A DNA stretch of 64,000 nt from Alkalihalobacillus sp. LMS6 (GTDB taxonomy: Bacteria > Bacillota > Bacilli > Bacillales > Bacillaceae_D). Positions 43,508-52,813 of the stretch are shown here, piece after piece. Position numbers and translations under genes: made by a program. Below the pieces are notes generated by a model, which worked only from the letters and a program-made list of their open reading frames with translations, had not been told where the DNA came from and did no database searches. Location of the stretch: assembly GCF_024362765.1 (NCBI RefSeq), contig NZ_CP093302.1, forward strand, positions 2,975,564 to 3,039,563, in the 5' to 3' direction. Within the stretch, counting starts at the first letter, position 1. Each line of letters begins with the position of its first letter.

Positions 43508-44605
43508 TTAAAATCCTCGTGCCGTCATCGTTAATGGAAGAATTGAAGGCTGTTCACAAGTGCTTGTCATTTGATAATGACGCCCGCTTTCCGACGCCTC
43601 GAGCATGCCATACATCGCTTCTAGCACATGATAAGCTAGTGCATCATTAGCACGATGCAGACGCTTCTCTTTAATGGCCATAACCATATCTAGCACTCCG
43701 AGCCCTCTACTATTTTCTTGAAACCCATATGTAAGCGGCATTTCTTTAAAAGCTAACTCACCTTGCCTCTTATATAAAAGCGGACCTCCAAATGTATTCG
43801 GATCAGGTAAAAGAAGTGAGCCTAATGTGCCGTGAATTTCTAGATTCGGCGCATTAGAACCCCACACATCAAAACTTGTAAGTAAAGTAGCAATTGCGCC
43901 ATTTTCAAAATCAATAACACCAGCTATATGAGTTGCTACTTCAACGTCGATCAATTCTCCATATTTCGCTGTTGAAGTAATCTGACGCTGATCGTAAGCT
44001 TTTCCAGCCGAAGACGTAAGTCGCTTCATTGGCCCCAAAAGAGAAGTTAAGGCTGTTAAATAGTAAGGACCCATGTCAAATAACGGTCCTGCACCTTCTT
44101 TATAAAAAAATTCCGGATTTGGATGCCAATCTTCTGGTCCATGGCTCATCATAAAACCGTTCGCTGACACTGGCTGGCCAATCCAACCATCTTCAATAAG
44201 CTTTTTCGCAGTTTGTAATCCGCCTCCTAAAAATGTATCTGGTGCTGCCCCTAAATAGAGCTTTTTCTTCTTGGCAAGTTGACGGAGCTCCTGTGCTTCT
44301 TCTAATGTTAACGCTAGCGGCTTTTCCCCGTAAGAGTGTTTCCCAGATTCTAATGCACGCTTATGTACAACATAATGAGCGGTTGGAACGGTTAAGTTAA
44401 TGACTACTTCAATTCGATCATCTTTAAAAAAATCATCCATTGATAAAGCTTCAACATCTTTGTATTGATCCGCTTTCTTCGTAGCTTGAGCCATATTGAC
44501 ATCTGTACAAGCAATCACGTTTATTCCATCAAAGCGCTGATTTAATTGAAAATAAATATCACTAATGTTTCCACAGCCAATAATTCCAGCTCTTACAGTC
44601 TCCAA
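43508..44605 (-). CDS. Gfo/Idh/MocA family NAD(P)-dependent oxidoreductase
   Basis: About 365 residues. N-terminal Rossmann motif AGIIGCGNISDIYF, the EKPLALT motif (GEKPLALTLEE, Lys in the active site) and a C-terminal alpha/beta domain with GPLFDMGPYYLTAL (D-x-G-x-H-like position occupied by DMGPYY). Usual substrates are sugars or sugar derivatives. An ATG occurs at 44620 but has no ribosome-binding site. TTG 44605 has GGGAGAGGG upstream, so I favour it; the ATG remains possible. Confidence 0.87.
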   Translation of the reverse strand: METVRAGIIGCGNISDIYFQLNQRFDGINVIACTDVNMAQATKKADQYKDVEALSMDDFFKDDRIEVVINLTVPTAHYVVHKRALESGKHSYGEKPLALTLEEAQELRQLAKKKKLYLGAAPDTFLGGGLQTAKKLIEDGWIGQPVSANGFMMSHGPEDWHPNPEFFYKEGAGPLFDMGPYYLTALTSLLGPMKRLTSSAGKAYDQRQITSTAKYGELIDVEVATHIAGVIDFENGAIATLLTSFDVWGSNAPNLEIHGTLGSLLLPDPNTFGGPLLYKRQGELAFKEMPLTYGFQENSRGLGVLDMVMAIKEKRLHRANDALAYHVLEAMYGMLEASESGRHYQMTSTCEQPSILPLTMTARGF

Positions 44606-44837
44606 ATTACCCTCTCCCATGTCTTAGTGTCTAAGTCGCAAGTTAATAGCGCTTTCATTATGATGCATTAAGATAGTAAGCGCAAGCACCTACAAATTTT
44701 TTATGGTCTATCAAAACTTTACTCGATTGCTTCTACACGGCTATAAGGCAATCTAAAAAATTCCACACTTATTCTTTCCAGCAAAATGAAAATAAGCTAT
44801 AATTGAATGAGTACTCATTCATAAAGGAGCGAAGAAC

Positions 44838-45176
44838 ATGTTGACTGAAGACAAATTACTCCAACTCGCACATAAAATGAACGAAAACCCAGACAAAATT
44901 ACTGGCTTAAATCGACACTATCAATTTGAGTTAAAGCCACAGGCTCGATATGGTGTCCAATTTGCCGACGGAACTGTACAAGTGGATAAAGAACCTCCTT
45001 ATAATGAGGAAGCCTGTGTTTTAAAAATGAGCGAAAGCAACTTGCATAAGTTATTAGAAGGAACATGGAATCCGACGGTTGCTTACATGACAGGGCAATT
45101 AAAAGTAGATGGAGACGTTCGTCATGCTCTTAAACTTCATGAAATCGTCAAGCATTATACAGATTCTGCACAGTAA
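44838..45176 (+). CDS. SCP2 sterol-binding domain protein
   Basis: 112 residues forming one SCP2-type lipid-binding domain: YQFELKPQARYGVQFADGTVQ in the first half, ACVLKMSESNLHKLLEGTWNP in the middle and AYMTGQLKVDGDVRHALKLHEIV at the end. Bacterial stand-alone SCP2 proteins bind lipids or acyl chains, with no defined role in Bacillus. AAAGGAG precedes the ATG. Monocistronic, closed by a bidirectional terminator. Confidence 0.88.
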   Translation: MLTEDKLLQLAHKMNENPDKITGLNRHYQFELKPQARYGVQFADGTVQVDKEPPYNEEACVLKMSESNLHKLLEGTWNPTVAYMTGQLKVDGDVRHALKLHEIVKHYTDSAQ

Positions 45177-45215
45177 AAGTTTGATGATGGCACCCATCTG
45201 TCACACACATAAAAA

Positions 45216-45244
45216 ATCTTCATGAACAACGTTCATGAAGATTC
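45216..45244. terminator. Bidirectional terminator
   Basis: AATCTTCATGAAC / GTTCATGAAGATT 13-bp perfect stem with AAC loop, T-runs on both sides. Between the convergent SCP2 and CsbD-like genes. Confidence 0.92.
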
Positions 45245-45271
45245 TTTTACATTCACCTTTTAAGACACACT

Positions 45272-45454
45272 TTAGTCGTTCGCTTTGTTTTTTACATCGC
45301 CTTTAGTGTCTTGTGTTTCGCCTTTTACTTTATCTTTCTTACCATCTGCTTGCATTTTTTTATTATTTGTTACATTTCCTACTGCATCTTTAACTGCACC
45401 TTTTGCTTTGTTACCTGCACCTTTTGCTTTATCTCCAGCTCCGTTACTACTCAT
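45272..45454 (-). CDS. CsbD-family stress protein
   Basis: 60 residues, highly hydrophilic, rich in Lys, Gly, Asp and Asn with the repeated CsbD pattern (GDKAKGAGNKAKGAVKDAVGN and GKKDKVKGETQDTKGDVK). CsbD proteins are general stress proteins under sigma-B in B. subtilis; function unknown. AAAGGAGG lies upstream of the ATG. I could not find a convincing sigma-B promoter in the 60 bp before it. Confidence 0.9.
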   Translation of the reverse strand: MSSNGAGDKAKGAGNKAKGAVKDAVGNVTNNKKMQADGKKDKVKGETQDTKGDVKNKAND

Positions 45455-45516
45455 GTAAAACGCCTCCTTTTGTTTCTGTACTATGTATATAGACGTTTTA
45501 CCAACTCTTCAAACCT

Positions 45517-46482
45517 TTATTTAGTGCTACGCTCTTTTTCCCACTGGGACCGAACCTCGTCCATTACTTTCATAACGTCTTCTGTTACATTCAAGTAAGC
45601 ACGGTCATTACCCGATATGGTTTCTTCCATAGCAATGATTTCATTAATAAGGGCATTTGAATCGTTCATTTTTATCACTTCTGTTCGCCCATCTAACCAA
45701 TGAATGGTCGCTTCTTGAGCTCTAGGAAAATCATCTACCGTCACAAACCCATTTTCACATGCAACCATTCCTCTTTTCGGCATTTTTGCTCGGAACGCGA
45801 GTGAGATTGTCGCCATTTCATCCTGACTCGTTCTGAGTAAAATCGCCGATTGCTCATCTACCGATGAACTTGATGCTTTCATCGTTGTGAGCACTTGATT
45901 TGGTTGCTCAGACATAAAATAACGTGCAAACGAAAGGGCATACGTACCAATATCTAATAATGCTCCACCAGCTAATTCAGGATTAAAAAAGCGATTCTTT
46001 ACATCGTAAGGTTTGTAGCTACCAAACGTCACGTTGATTGTTTTCACAGCTCCTAGCTGATCGACCGTCATCATCCCTTTTAATTTATGGTACAACGGCA
46101 TGTGAAAAATCGTCATTGCCTCCATTAAAATAAGCTGTTTCTCTTTCGCTAGTGCGACTAACTCATTTAGTTCAGTAGCATTTACTGTAATGGCTTTTTC
46201 GCAAAGTACGTGCTTTCCATTGCTCAACGCTTGTTTTATATATTCGTAATGATTGACGTGCGGTGTCGCTACATAGATAATATCAACTCGCTTATCTTGC
46301 AACAATTGCTCATAGTTTCCGTAAGCTTTAGCTCCAGCGTAAGGCTTTGCGAATGCTTCAGCTTTCTCCTGAGAGCGAGAACCCACTGCATATACGTTTC
46401 CATGATGCTGGTTTAGTGCTTCTGCGAAATCATGGGCAATGGTACCGAGGCCAAGAATACCCCAATTAAAATCTTCCAACAT
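45517..46482 (-). CDS. Gfo/Idh/MocA family oxidoreductase
   Basis: 321 residues. Rossmann motif WGILGLGTIAHDF, EKAITVNA (CEKAITV, active-site Lys) and GGALLDIGTYALSFARYF, as in trans-dihydrodiol/xylose dehydrogenase-like members. It shares only the family, not close identity, with the oxidoreductase 1 kb away. TTG 46488 is possible, but ATG 46482 sits six bases after AAGGGAG. It lies 62 bp upstream of the CsbD-like gene on the same strand. Confidence 0.9.
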   Translation of the reverse strand: MLEDFNWGILGLGTIAHDFAEALNQHHGNVYAVGSRSQEKAEAFAKPYAGAKAYGNYEQLLQDKRVDIIYVATPHVNHYEYIKQALSNGKHVLCEKAITVNATELNELVALAKEKQLILMEAMTIFHMPLYHKLKGMMTVDQLGAVKTINVTFGSYKPYDVKNRFFNPELAGGALLDIGTYALSFARYFMSEQPNQVLTTMKASSSSVDEQSAILLRTSQDEMATISLAFRAKMPKRGMVACENGFVTVDDFPRAQEATIHWLDGRTEVIKMNDSNALINEIIAMEETISGNDRAYLNVTEDVMKVMDEVRSQWEKERSTK

Positions 46483-46658
46483 ATTCAACTCCCTTATTCA
46501 GTCCTAATTCTATTCTACAAAAGCTGTCAAGCCACAACGACTTCCCTCATTCACAAAAACTCCCTCTACTCTCCTACTAGAATTTCCATCGTTGTTCCGA
46601 TATAATGAACTATTGACTTCTTTATACGTTATAAATATCATCAGAAAGGGTGGAAAAC

Positions 46659-46907
46659 ATGGGCATAATTGTTGTCGAAGTCTGTGATGGAAACCTAATG
46701 AGTCGCGTCGATTTAGAGGAAATGCTTGAAGCAGAATATCCTGAAGTGGCTGTGATGGAGAATGAATGCCTTTCGTTCTGTGGACTTTGTGCAGTTCGAC
46801 CGTACGCTATGGTAAACGGTACACGGATTTACGGAAAAACAGCAGAAGAGTGTGTCGCTAAAATAAAACACCGTATTGAATTAGAACTCGCTTTATATGA
46901 GCTTTGA
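46659..46907 (+). CDS. DUF1450 family protein (YuzB-like)
   Basis: 82 residues. Conserved pattern VVEVCDGNLMSR, then NECLSFCGLCAVRPYAMVNG, with the Cys-x2-Cys pair and an upstream Cys that could bind a metal or Fe-S cluster in a thioredoxin/ferredoxin-like fold. No known function. GTG 46650 is in frame, but ATG 46659 has AAAGGG at ideal distance. A clean terminator follows. Confidence 0.88.
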   Translation: MGIIVVEVCDGNLMSRVDLEEMLEAEYPEVAVMENECLSFCGLCAVRPYAMVNGTRIYGKTAEECVAKIKHRIELELALYEL

Positions 46908-46923
46908 TATAGCAACTTTTCTT

Positions 46924-46948
46924 AACGTCACACGTTGTGGCGTTTTTT
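46924..46948 (+). terminator. Intrinsic terminator
   Basis: AACGTCACA / TGTGGCGTT stem (one G-T pair) with CGT loop, followed by TTTT, downstream of the YuzB-like gene. Confidence 0.88.
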
Positions 46949-47045
46949 AACGGGTGTAAGCGAAAGGGCTTACAGATAATCGGCTAAATTTTTGTGTTAA
47001 GGAAATACTAATGGAGTCGATTGAAAGAGATATAGGAGAATACAT

Positions 47046-48797
47046 ATGTTCGAGTTACTGCTTCTCATGTTAGAACGATTAGGTCTTATTGTCATGTTAG
47101 CGTTTATCGCAACACGGTTCCGTTTTTTTCGGAAGATGGCCTCTTCCCGTAAATTAACTACAAAACAACAAACAACAGCCATTCTCTTTTTTGGTCTTTT
47201 TGGGATTATTGGCACCTATTCAGGCGTGACGTTTCAACCTGAAACGCTCACGCTTCAACGTATCACGTTTTCCATTTCCGATGACGAAGCGATTGCGAAC
47301 TTTCGTGTGATCGGAGTCATGCTAGCTGGCCTTTTTGGCGGCTATAAAGTTGGCTTAGGCGCTGGCCTTATTGCTGGGATTCATCGAATGCTTTTAGGTG
47401 GATTCACGGCTTATGCCTGTGGAATTGCCTCCATTCTTGCTGGTGTTTTCGCAGCTTATTATCGCAAAAAAAATCCTCGTGCTATTCATCAGCCTGTACA
47501 AATCATGATTCTTGGCGCACTAGCTGAAACCATGCAAATGGGGTTGATCGCTTTACTTGCGACGCCGACATCTCAAGCATTAGAACTTGTACAGTTGATT
47601 GGATTCCCAATGATTATTGCCAATGGCATCGGCTGTGCACTGTTCTTTCTCATCATTCAAAGCGTCGCAAAAGAGGAACAAAAAGCAGGTGCGCTACAAG
47701 CACAGAAAAGCTTAAGAATTGCTGAACAAACCCTCGTTTATTTAAAACATGGTTTGAGCAACGAGTCTGCGTATAAAGTGTGCAAGATTCTTTATAAAGA
47801 GCTGAATGCATGCGCGATTGCCATCACCGACAAGAACCTAATTTTAGCTCATATTGGTGTCGGATCGGACCACCATAAAGCAAATAGCCATATTCAAACG
47901 CGTTTAACTTCAGATGTTATTCAACAGAAGCGAATGAGTATTGCAGGAGATGATGAGATCCATTGCAAAGAAGACAACTGTCCTCTAGGTGCTGCGGTTA
48001 TCGCGCCTCTCATTATACGAGATGAGGTCGTTGGAACATTAAAATTTTACTTTCATTCTAAAAAAGAGATTACGGCACTTGAAACGGAGATGTTGTCTGG
48101 ACTTACAAACTTATTAAGTAGTCAGCTTGAATTAGCAGAAGCGGATCGTGCTTATCAGCTCGCTAAAGATGCTGAAGTGAATGCCTTACAAGCTCAAATC
48201 AGTCCGCACTTCTTATTTAATACGTTAAATACGGTTATTTCCCTTATACGTTTGGATCCAGCAAAAGCACGAACCATGCTTCATTCATTGTCGCAATTCT
48301 TACGACAGAATGTGTCCGCTACTACTATTAAATCACATACTTTAAAAGAAGAGCTGCATCATATTCAAGCTTATTTATCGATTGAAGAAGTACGATTTGA
48401 AGACCGTTTGACCGTCACCTATTCGATTGATCAACCGTTTTTATCAACAGAGATTCCACCGTTAACGTTACAACCCTTAGTTGAAAATGCAGTGAAGCAT
48501 GGATTTCGTCATAAAGGAACGAACTGTCAGCTTTCTATTGAAATATTTGATCACGGTCGAGACGTCGGTTTACGTGTTCGGGATAACGGTGCTGGTTTTC
48601 AGCTTGATGACGTTAATATTCACGAGCACGGTCAACAAACTGAATCAAGTACAGGCATTGGAATCTACAATAGCAATAAGCGTTTGCAAATGATGTTCGG
48701 TGAACGCTCTTCTCTTCAATTTTTCACGAAGCCTGGCAGTGGAACAACCGTCGAATTTTATATTCCCAAAACAACTAGAAAGGAGAATCTTTCCTAA
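47046..48797 (+). CDS. lytS: LytS-family sensor histidine kinase
   Basis: 583 residues. Residues 1-215 form the 5TM-5TMR_LYT membrane sensor (FRKMASS; GVMLAGLFGGYKVGLGAGLIAGIHRMLLGGFTAYACG). Then a GAF domain (about 225-365, CAIAITD through VVGTLKFYF) and a His_kinase domain with the phosphoacceptor His388 in AQISPHFLFNTLN. The HATPase_c domain shows LQPLVENAVKHGF, RDNGAGF and GIGIYNSNKRL. LytS/BtsS-type kinases sense pyruvate or related signals. The stop codon overlaps the start of the regulator gene (TAATG). Confidence 0.93.
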   Translation: MFELLLLMLERLGLIVMLAFIATRFRFFRKMASSRKLTTKQQTTAILFFGLFGIIGTYSGVTFQPETLTLQRITFSISDDEAIANFRVIGVMLAGLFGGYKVGLGAGLIAGIHRMLLGGFTAYACGIASILAGVFAAYYRKKNPRAIHQPVQIMILGALAETMQMGLIALLATPTSQALELVQLIGFPMIIANGIGCALFFLIIQSVAKEEQKAGALQAQKSLRIAEQTLVYLKHGLSNESAYKVCKILYKELNACAIAITDKNLILAHIGVGSDHHKANSHIQTRLTSDVIQQKRMSIAGDDEIHCKEDNCPLGAAVIAPLIIRDEVVGTLKFYFHSKKEITALETEMLSGLTNLLSSQLELAEADRAYQLAKDAEVNALQAQISPHFLFNTLNTVISLIRLDPAKARTMLHSLSQFLRQNVSATTIKSHTLKEELHHIQAYLSIEEVRFEDRLTVTYSIDQPFLSTEIPPLTLQPLVENAVKHGFRHKGTNCQLSIEIFDHGRDVGLRVRDNGAGFQLDDVNIHEHGQQTESSTGIGIYNSNKRLQMMFGERSSLQFFTKPGSGTTVEFYIPKTTRKENLS

Positions 48798-49531
48798 TGC
48801 CAAATACAGAAATACGTACGCTTATTGTGGACGACGAAAAATATGGACGAGAAGAATTGATTTACTTACTTCGGCTATTCCCAGCTATCGTCGTTGTGGG
48901 AGAAGCACAATCTGGGCAGGAAGCCATCGCAAAAGTCATGGAGCTCCAACCTGATTTACTTTTTCTAGATATTGAAATGCCGGAAATGAATGGAAAAGAA
49001 GTCGCTACGATTATGAAACAAATGAAAAACCCTCCATATCTCGTTTTTGCAACGGCGTATCCACAATTTGCCGTTGATGCGTTTCAGCTACAAGCTAAAG
49101 GGTATCTCGTTAAACCTATTAACGAAGTCCAGCTAGCTGAAACCATTACTCAAGTTGAAGAAGCACTACAGGCTAAATCCTCACAAGAGAAGACAAGTCC
49201 CATAGGCAAGCTAGCCGTTGAAAAGGATGACACGATTCACTTTCTTGATCCTGAAGCGATTCTTTACGCTTATCGGGATGAGAAGAACACAAAAATGGTA
49301 ACGGACCAAAATGTGTTTGAAACAAAATTGACGTTAAAAGAATTAGAATACCGTTTAACACCGTATTCCTTCTTCCGCGTCCATAAAAGTTACTTAGTTA
49401 ATACTGCTTATATAACAGAAATGAACGCTTGGTTTAATGGCGCTTACCAACTCTCGTTAAATGGCATGCAAGAACAAATACCAGTGAGTCGTAATTATGT
49501 TAAATCATTGCGAAAAATGATTGAATTGTAG
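48797..49531 (+). CDS. lytT: LytTR-family response regulator
   Basis: 244 residues. Receiver domain with VDDEKYGREEL and phosphoacceptor Asp in LLFLDIEMPEMNG. C-terminal LytTR DNA-binding domain from about residue 135 (FETKLTLKELEYRL, FFRVHKSYLVNTAYITEM, QEQIPVSRNYVKSLRKMI). Its ATG overlaps the lytS stop by one base. Immediately downstream lies a CstA-type transporter gene, the probable target, as for E. coli BtsR and B. subtilis LytT with their pyruvate transport genes. Confidence 0.94.
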   Translation: MPNTEIRTLIVDDEKYGREELIYLLRLFPAIVVVGEAQSGQEAIAKVMELQPDLLFLDIEMPEMNGKEVATIMKQMKNPPYLVFATAYPQFAVDAFQLQAKGYLVKPINEVQLAETITQVEEALQAKSSQEKTSPIGKLAVEKDDTIHFLDPEAILYAYRDEKNTKMVTDQNVFETKLTLKELEYRLTPYSFFRVHKSYLVNTAYITEMNAWFNGAYQLSLNGMQEQIPVSRNYVKSLRKMIEL

Positions 49532-49556
49532 AGCCAACCACTTGGCTCTACTTTTC
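49529..49556 (+). terminator. Intrinsic terminator after lytT
   Basis: TAGAGCCAA / TTGGCTCTA stem around CCAC, followed by CTTTTCT; it includes the lytT stop codon. It separates lytST from cstA transcription. Confidence 0.82.
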
Positions 49557-49633
49557 TACGTCTTATCTTCATTTTTTGACATCTCACGACAAAAAACGTC
49601 ATTTCGATCATGAAATTGTATATACTTTCTTCA

Positions 49634-49647
49634 TGAAACCGCATACA
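49634..49647 (+). promoter_or_regulatory. Candidate CcpA cre site in cstA leader
   Basis: TGAAACCGCATACA matches the cre consensus TGWNANCGNTNWCA at all fixed positions except one (A for T at position 10). It lies just downstream of a TATACT -10-like element (49621-49626) that has no good -35, suggesting activator-dependent, catabolite-repressed expression. Confidence 0.6.
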
Positions 49648-49670
49648 CATCATGCGAGGGGAGAACGTAT

Positions 49671-51122
49671 ATGATTACTTTTTTAATTGCTTTAGTCTTA
49701 CTATTTGTTGGTTATTTTACGTACGGCAAATTTGTAGAAAAAGTCTTTCAACCAAAAGCAGACCGTCCTACACCAGCCTATACACAAGCTGATGGCGTCG
49801 ACTACTTGCCGATGGGTAAAAATAAAAATGCCTTAATTCAACTTATTAGTATTGCAGGTGTCGGTCCCATTTTCGGTCCGATTATGGGTGCGCTTTATGG
49901 CCCAGTTGCCTTTATCTGGATTGTACTAGGCTGTATATTTGCAGGAGCTGTACATGACTATTTAACAGGTATGATTTCGATTCGAAACGGTGGCGCCCAT
50001 TTACCAGAACTTGCAGGGCGATTTTTAGGAAAAGCAATGAAACACGTTGTAAATGCTTTCTCAATCTTACTTTTACTTCTTGTTGGTACTGTATTCGTTG
50101 CATCACCAGCAGACTTACTTTATGACTTAGTCAATGGTTCTGTTCCTGTTATCATTTTCGTTGTACTTATCTTTATATATTTCTTATTAGCAACGGTTCT
50201 ACCAATTAACAAGATTATCGGAAATATTTACCCTTATATTGGCGCTTTATTATTGTTTAGCACTGTCGGTATTGGTGTGGCTCTTATTTGGAATCAAGCA
50301 CCCATTCCAGAATTATCGTTTGAAAATACGCACCCAGCTGGAGCAGCGATTTTCCCACTATTATTTTTAACAATCTCATGTGGCGCTTTATCTGGATTTC
50401 ATGCAACCCAATCGCCAATTATTTCAAGAACAACACAAAACGAAAGCCAAGGCCGTCGAATTTTTTATGGCATGATGATTGCGGAAGGTATGATCGCAAT
50501 GATTTGGGCTGCTGCGGCAATGAGTTTATTTGATGGCCCTGTTAGTTTGAATGAATTGATCAACACCATTGGTACTGGTGGAATTGTATCAGAAATCTCT
50601 ACAGCTATGCTTGGACCAGTTGTTGGTACACTAGCGATTCTCGGTGTAATCATTCTTCCAATTACGTCTGGAGATACGGCTTTCCGTAGTGCTCGAATGA
50701 TTATTGCTGACTATATTAAAGTACCACAAATGAAAATTATGAACCGTATTTGGATCGCGGCACCATTGTTCATTGTGTCTATTTTCTTAACGACTGTTGA
50801 CTTCACCATGTTATGGCAATATTTTAACTGGGCTAACCAATCTACAGCTGTTATTGCACTTTGGATCGGGGCAATGTTCTTATATATCGCTCGCCGAAAC
50901 TACTGGATCGCGATTATTCCAGCTTGGTTTATGAGTGTAACGGCTACTGCTTATATTATGAACGCACCGATTGGCTTTAATTTACCAATGCAAGTCTCTG
51001 TCATTATTAGTATTCTCTTTACCGTGTTGTTAACCGTACTCTTCTTCAGGGCTGCTAGCAAACGTCGAGCAAGCAATCATCCTTTAGAAGACGATGTATC
51101 TGACTGGAAACAAAGCGCATAA
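49671..51122 (+). CDS. cstA: CstA-family carbon starvation / pyruvate transporter
   Basis: Integral membrane protein of 483 residues with about 12-13 helices. CstA signatures: N-terminal FVGYFTYGKFVEKVFQP and GVDYLPMGKNKNALIQLISIAGVGPIFGPI, GCIFAGAVHDYLTGMISIRNGG, the ISCGALSGFHATQSPIISRT segment and LPITSGDTAFRSARMIIADY. It is shorter than B. subtilis or E. coli CstA and like the compact Firmicutes form. Related proteins import pyruvate or peptides. GAGGGGAG precedes the ATG. It is directly downstream of lytST and under a cre-like site. Confidence 0.92.
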   Translation: MITFLIALVLLFVGYFTYGKFVEKVFQPKADRPTPAYTQADGVDYLPMGKNKNALIQLISIAGVGPIFGPIMGALYGPVAFIWIVLGCIFAGAVHDYLTGMISIRNGGAHLPELAGRFLGKAMKHVVNAFSILLLLLVGTVFVASPADLLYDLVNGSVPVIIFVVLIFIYFLLATVLPINKIIGNIYPYIGALLLFSTVGIGVALIWNQAPIPELSFENTHPAGAAIFPLLFLTISCGALSGFHATQSPIISRTTQNESQGRRIFYGMMIAEGMIAMIWAAAAMSLFDGPVSLNELINTIGTGGIVSEISTAMLGPVVGTLAILGVIILPITSGDTAFRSARMIIADYIKVPQMKIMNRIWIAAPLFIVSIFLTTVDFTMLWQYFNWANQSTAVIALWIGAMFLYIARRNYWIAIIPAWFMSVTATAYIMNAPIGFNLPMQVSVIISILFTVLLTVLFFRAASKRRASNHPLEDDVSDWKQSA

Positions 51123-51129
51123 TTCGATA

Positions 51130-51169
51130 AAGAAGAGTAACGCTCACGTTAGCGCTACTCTTCTTTTTT
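51130..51169. terminator. Bidirectional terminator between cstA and decarboxylase
   Basis: 15-bp arms AAGAAGAGTAACGCT and AGCGCTACTCTTCTT with one mismatch and a CACGTT loop; T-run on the plus strand. The right arm contains the last codons of the convergent decarboxylase gene. Confidence 0.85.
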
Positions 51170-52813
51170 AAATGCTCGAATTTGTTTTACATAGTCTGGT
51201 GCATCCATTGGATCATCAACAACTAATTCTACCACGCAAAGTTGATCAACTTCGTTTACTTTTTGAAGAACTTCTTTTAGTTCCGTCGTTGTTTTCGCTG
51301 TGAAGCTGCTTGCGCCTCCGCCAAAGCCTTCAAGAAGCGCTTCATAATTCCACTGTGGAATCTCATTGTAGTCTTGCTCTTTCGTTTCCGTATTTAAATA
51401 TTTTTCAATTGTGTAGCCCTGATTATTTAAGATAAAAATAATTGGCTTACAATCGTAATAAAGCATTGAACTGATTTCTTGAGCAGTTAGCTGTAGCGAA
51501 CCATCTCCTGTAAAAAGAAGAGTTCGACGGCTTGGTGCTGCAATACTCGCTCCGAATGCTGCCGCCGTTGCAAACCCAATCGATTGCCAGCCGCCTTGCT
51601 TTAAGTAGCTAACCCCTTTTTTCATGCGGGCTTGAGACATTCCATAAAAAAACGTACCCGTTTCGACTACAACGACATCCTCTTCTTTAATAAAGTCTTG
51701 CAACATCGGGTAATACTGTTTTGCACGTAGTGGTCCGTCCTCCACCTCCTCACCGCTTCCATATGGGAAAGAAATCGTCCTTTGATACGATTCATTTTTT
51801 GATAAATCAAGCTGGCCGATTTGTTTCAGTACATCATACGCTTTTACCTGTTCATAAGTCGCATGCTCGACTCTTACGTAGTGAGGCTGAATGTCTATAA
51901 GCTGTTCTTTTTGTATGGATGCAGTGAAATTTGCGGTGTTCGTATCTGCCCATACGAGACCGACACCAATGACGCAATCAGATTGCTCGACTATGTCTCT
52001 CACTTCATGGCTGCCAAAATCTCCTGCGTACAATCCGATGTATTCTTCTAAACTTTCGTCTACCGATCCTTTTCCATACATCATACTGGCTACTGGAATA
52101 TGGAACGTTTTCGTAACGGTTTGAATCATCTTTTCTAATTCAAAACTCTTTACTTTCGTATCAACAAGCAAGACTGGGTTTTTGCTCTCTTTCAACTTTA
52201 CATCAAGGTGACGAATTGCTTGAGCAAGGGTTTGTTGATCGGTTTCAAAAGCCTCAATCGAGTTCGTCTCTTCTTCTAGTATTGATTCATTTGTCAGATC
52301 ATCCGCAATCATCAAATAAACCGGTTTCTGATAATCTTTTGCTAGTTGAATCGCTTTTGTTATTTCCGTTCTTGCATTACTCGGCGTGACAACGGTCGAG
52401 TATGCTGAAATTTCTGCGAACATGCGTTTAAATATGCCAAAGTCTCCATTCATTAATGTATGGTGAACTTGTAAACCTTTTGCTTGTTTATCGCGATCCG
52501 GCGCACCAACAATATGAATAATCGGGATATTTTCGCAATTCGCCCCTGCAATTGCGTTTGCCGCGCTAAGTTCCCCAACACCGAACGCCGTAACAAGTGC
52601 GGAAATTCCATGCAGACGGGCATATCCGTCCGCGGCATAACCTGCATTTAATTCATTTCGATTATGAATAAAGCGTAACCCGTCTGTTCGTTCTAATGTA
52701 TCGAGTAATGCAAAATTGTAATCACCAGGAACGCCGAATACGTCTTTTATCCCTTCCTTTCGCAATGCTTCATATAAATAGTCCCCAATTGTTTCTGTCT
52801 GATCTGAAGCCAT
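51155..52813 (-). CDS. Thiamine-diphosphate 2-oxoacid decarboxylase (pyruvate/indolepyruvate decarboxylase type)
   Basis: 552 residues. N-terminal TPP-binding pyrimidine domain with DVFGVPGDYNFALLD and HNRNELNAGYAADGYAR (catalytic Glu). The adjacent HH pair typical of PDC/IPDC lies in LQVHHTLMNGD. The C-terminal diphosphate-binding motif is GDGSLQLTAQEISSM followed by NNQGYTIEKYL. It converts a 2-oxoacid (pyruvate, branched or aromatic) to the aldehyde and CO2; the exact substrate cannot be told. It converges on cstA with a shared terminator. AAAGGAGAGG precedes the ATG. Confidence 0.9.
   Translation of the reverse strand: MASDQTETIGDYLYEALRKEGIKDVFGVPGDYNFALLDTLERTDGLRFIHNRNELNAGYAADGYARLHGISALVTAFGVGELSAANAIAGANCENIPIIHIVGAPDRDKQAKGLQVHHTLMNGDFGIFKRMFAEISAYSTVVTPSNARTEITKAIQLAKDYQKPVYLMIADDLTNESILEEETNSIEAFETDQQTLAQAIRHLDVKLKESKNPVLLVDTKVKSFELEKMIQTVTKTFHIPVASMMYGKGSVDESLEEYIGLYAGDFGSHEVRDIVEQSDCVIGVGLVWADTNTANFTASIQKEQLIDIQPHYVRVEHATYEQVKAYDVLKQIGQLDLSKNESYQRTISFPYGSGEEVEDGPLRAKQYYPMLQDFIKEEDVVVVETGTFFYGMSQARMKKGVSYLKQGGWQSIGFATAAAFGASIAAPSRRTLLFTGDGSLQLTAQEISSMLYYDCKPIIFILNNQGYTIEKYLNTETKEQDYNEIPQWNYEALLEGFGGGASSFTAKTTTELKEVLQKVNEVDQLCVVELVVDDPMDAPDYVKQIRAFKKEE

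Noticed and set aside
45455-45535. Sigma-B promoter for the CsbD-like gene
   Set aside because: No GTTTAA-N12-14-GGGTAT pair with acceptable spacing was found.
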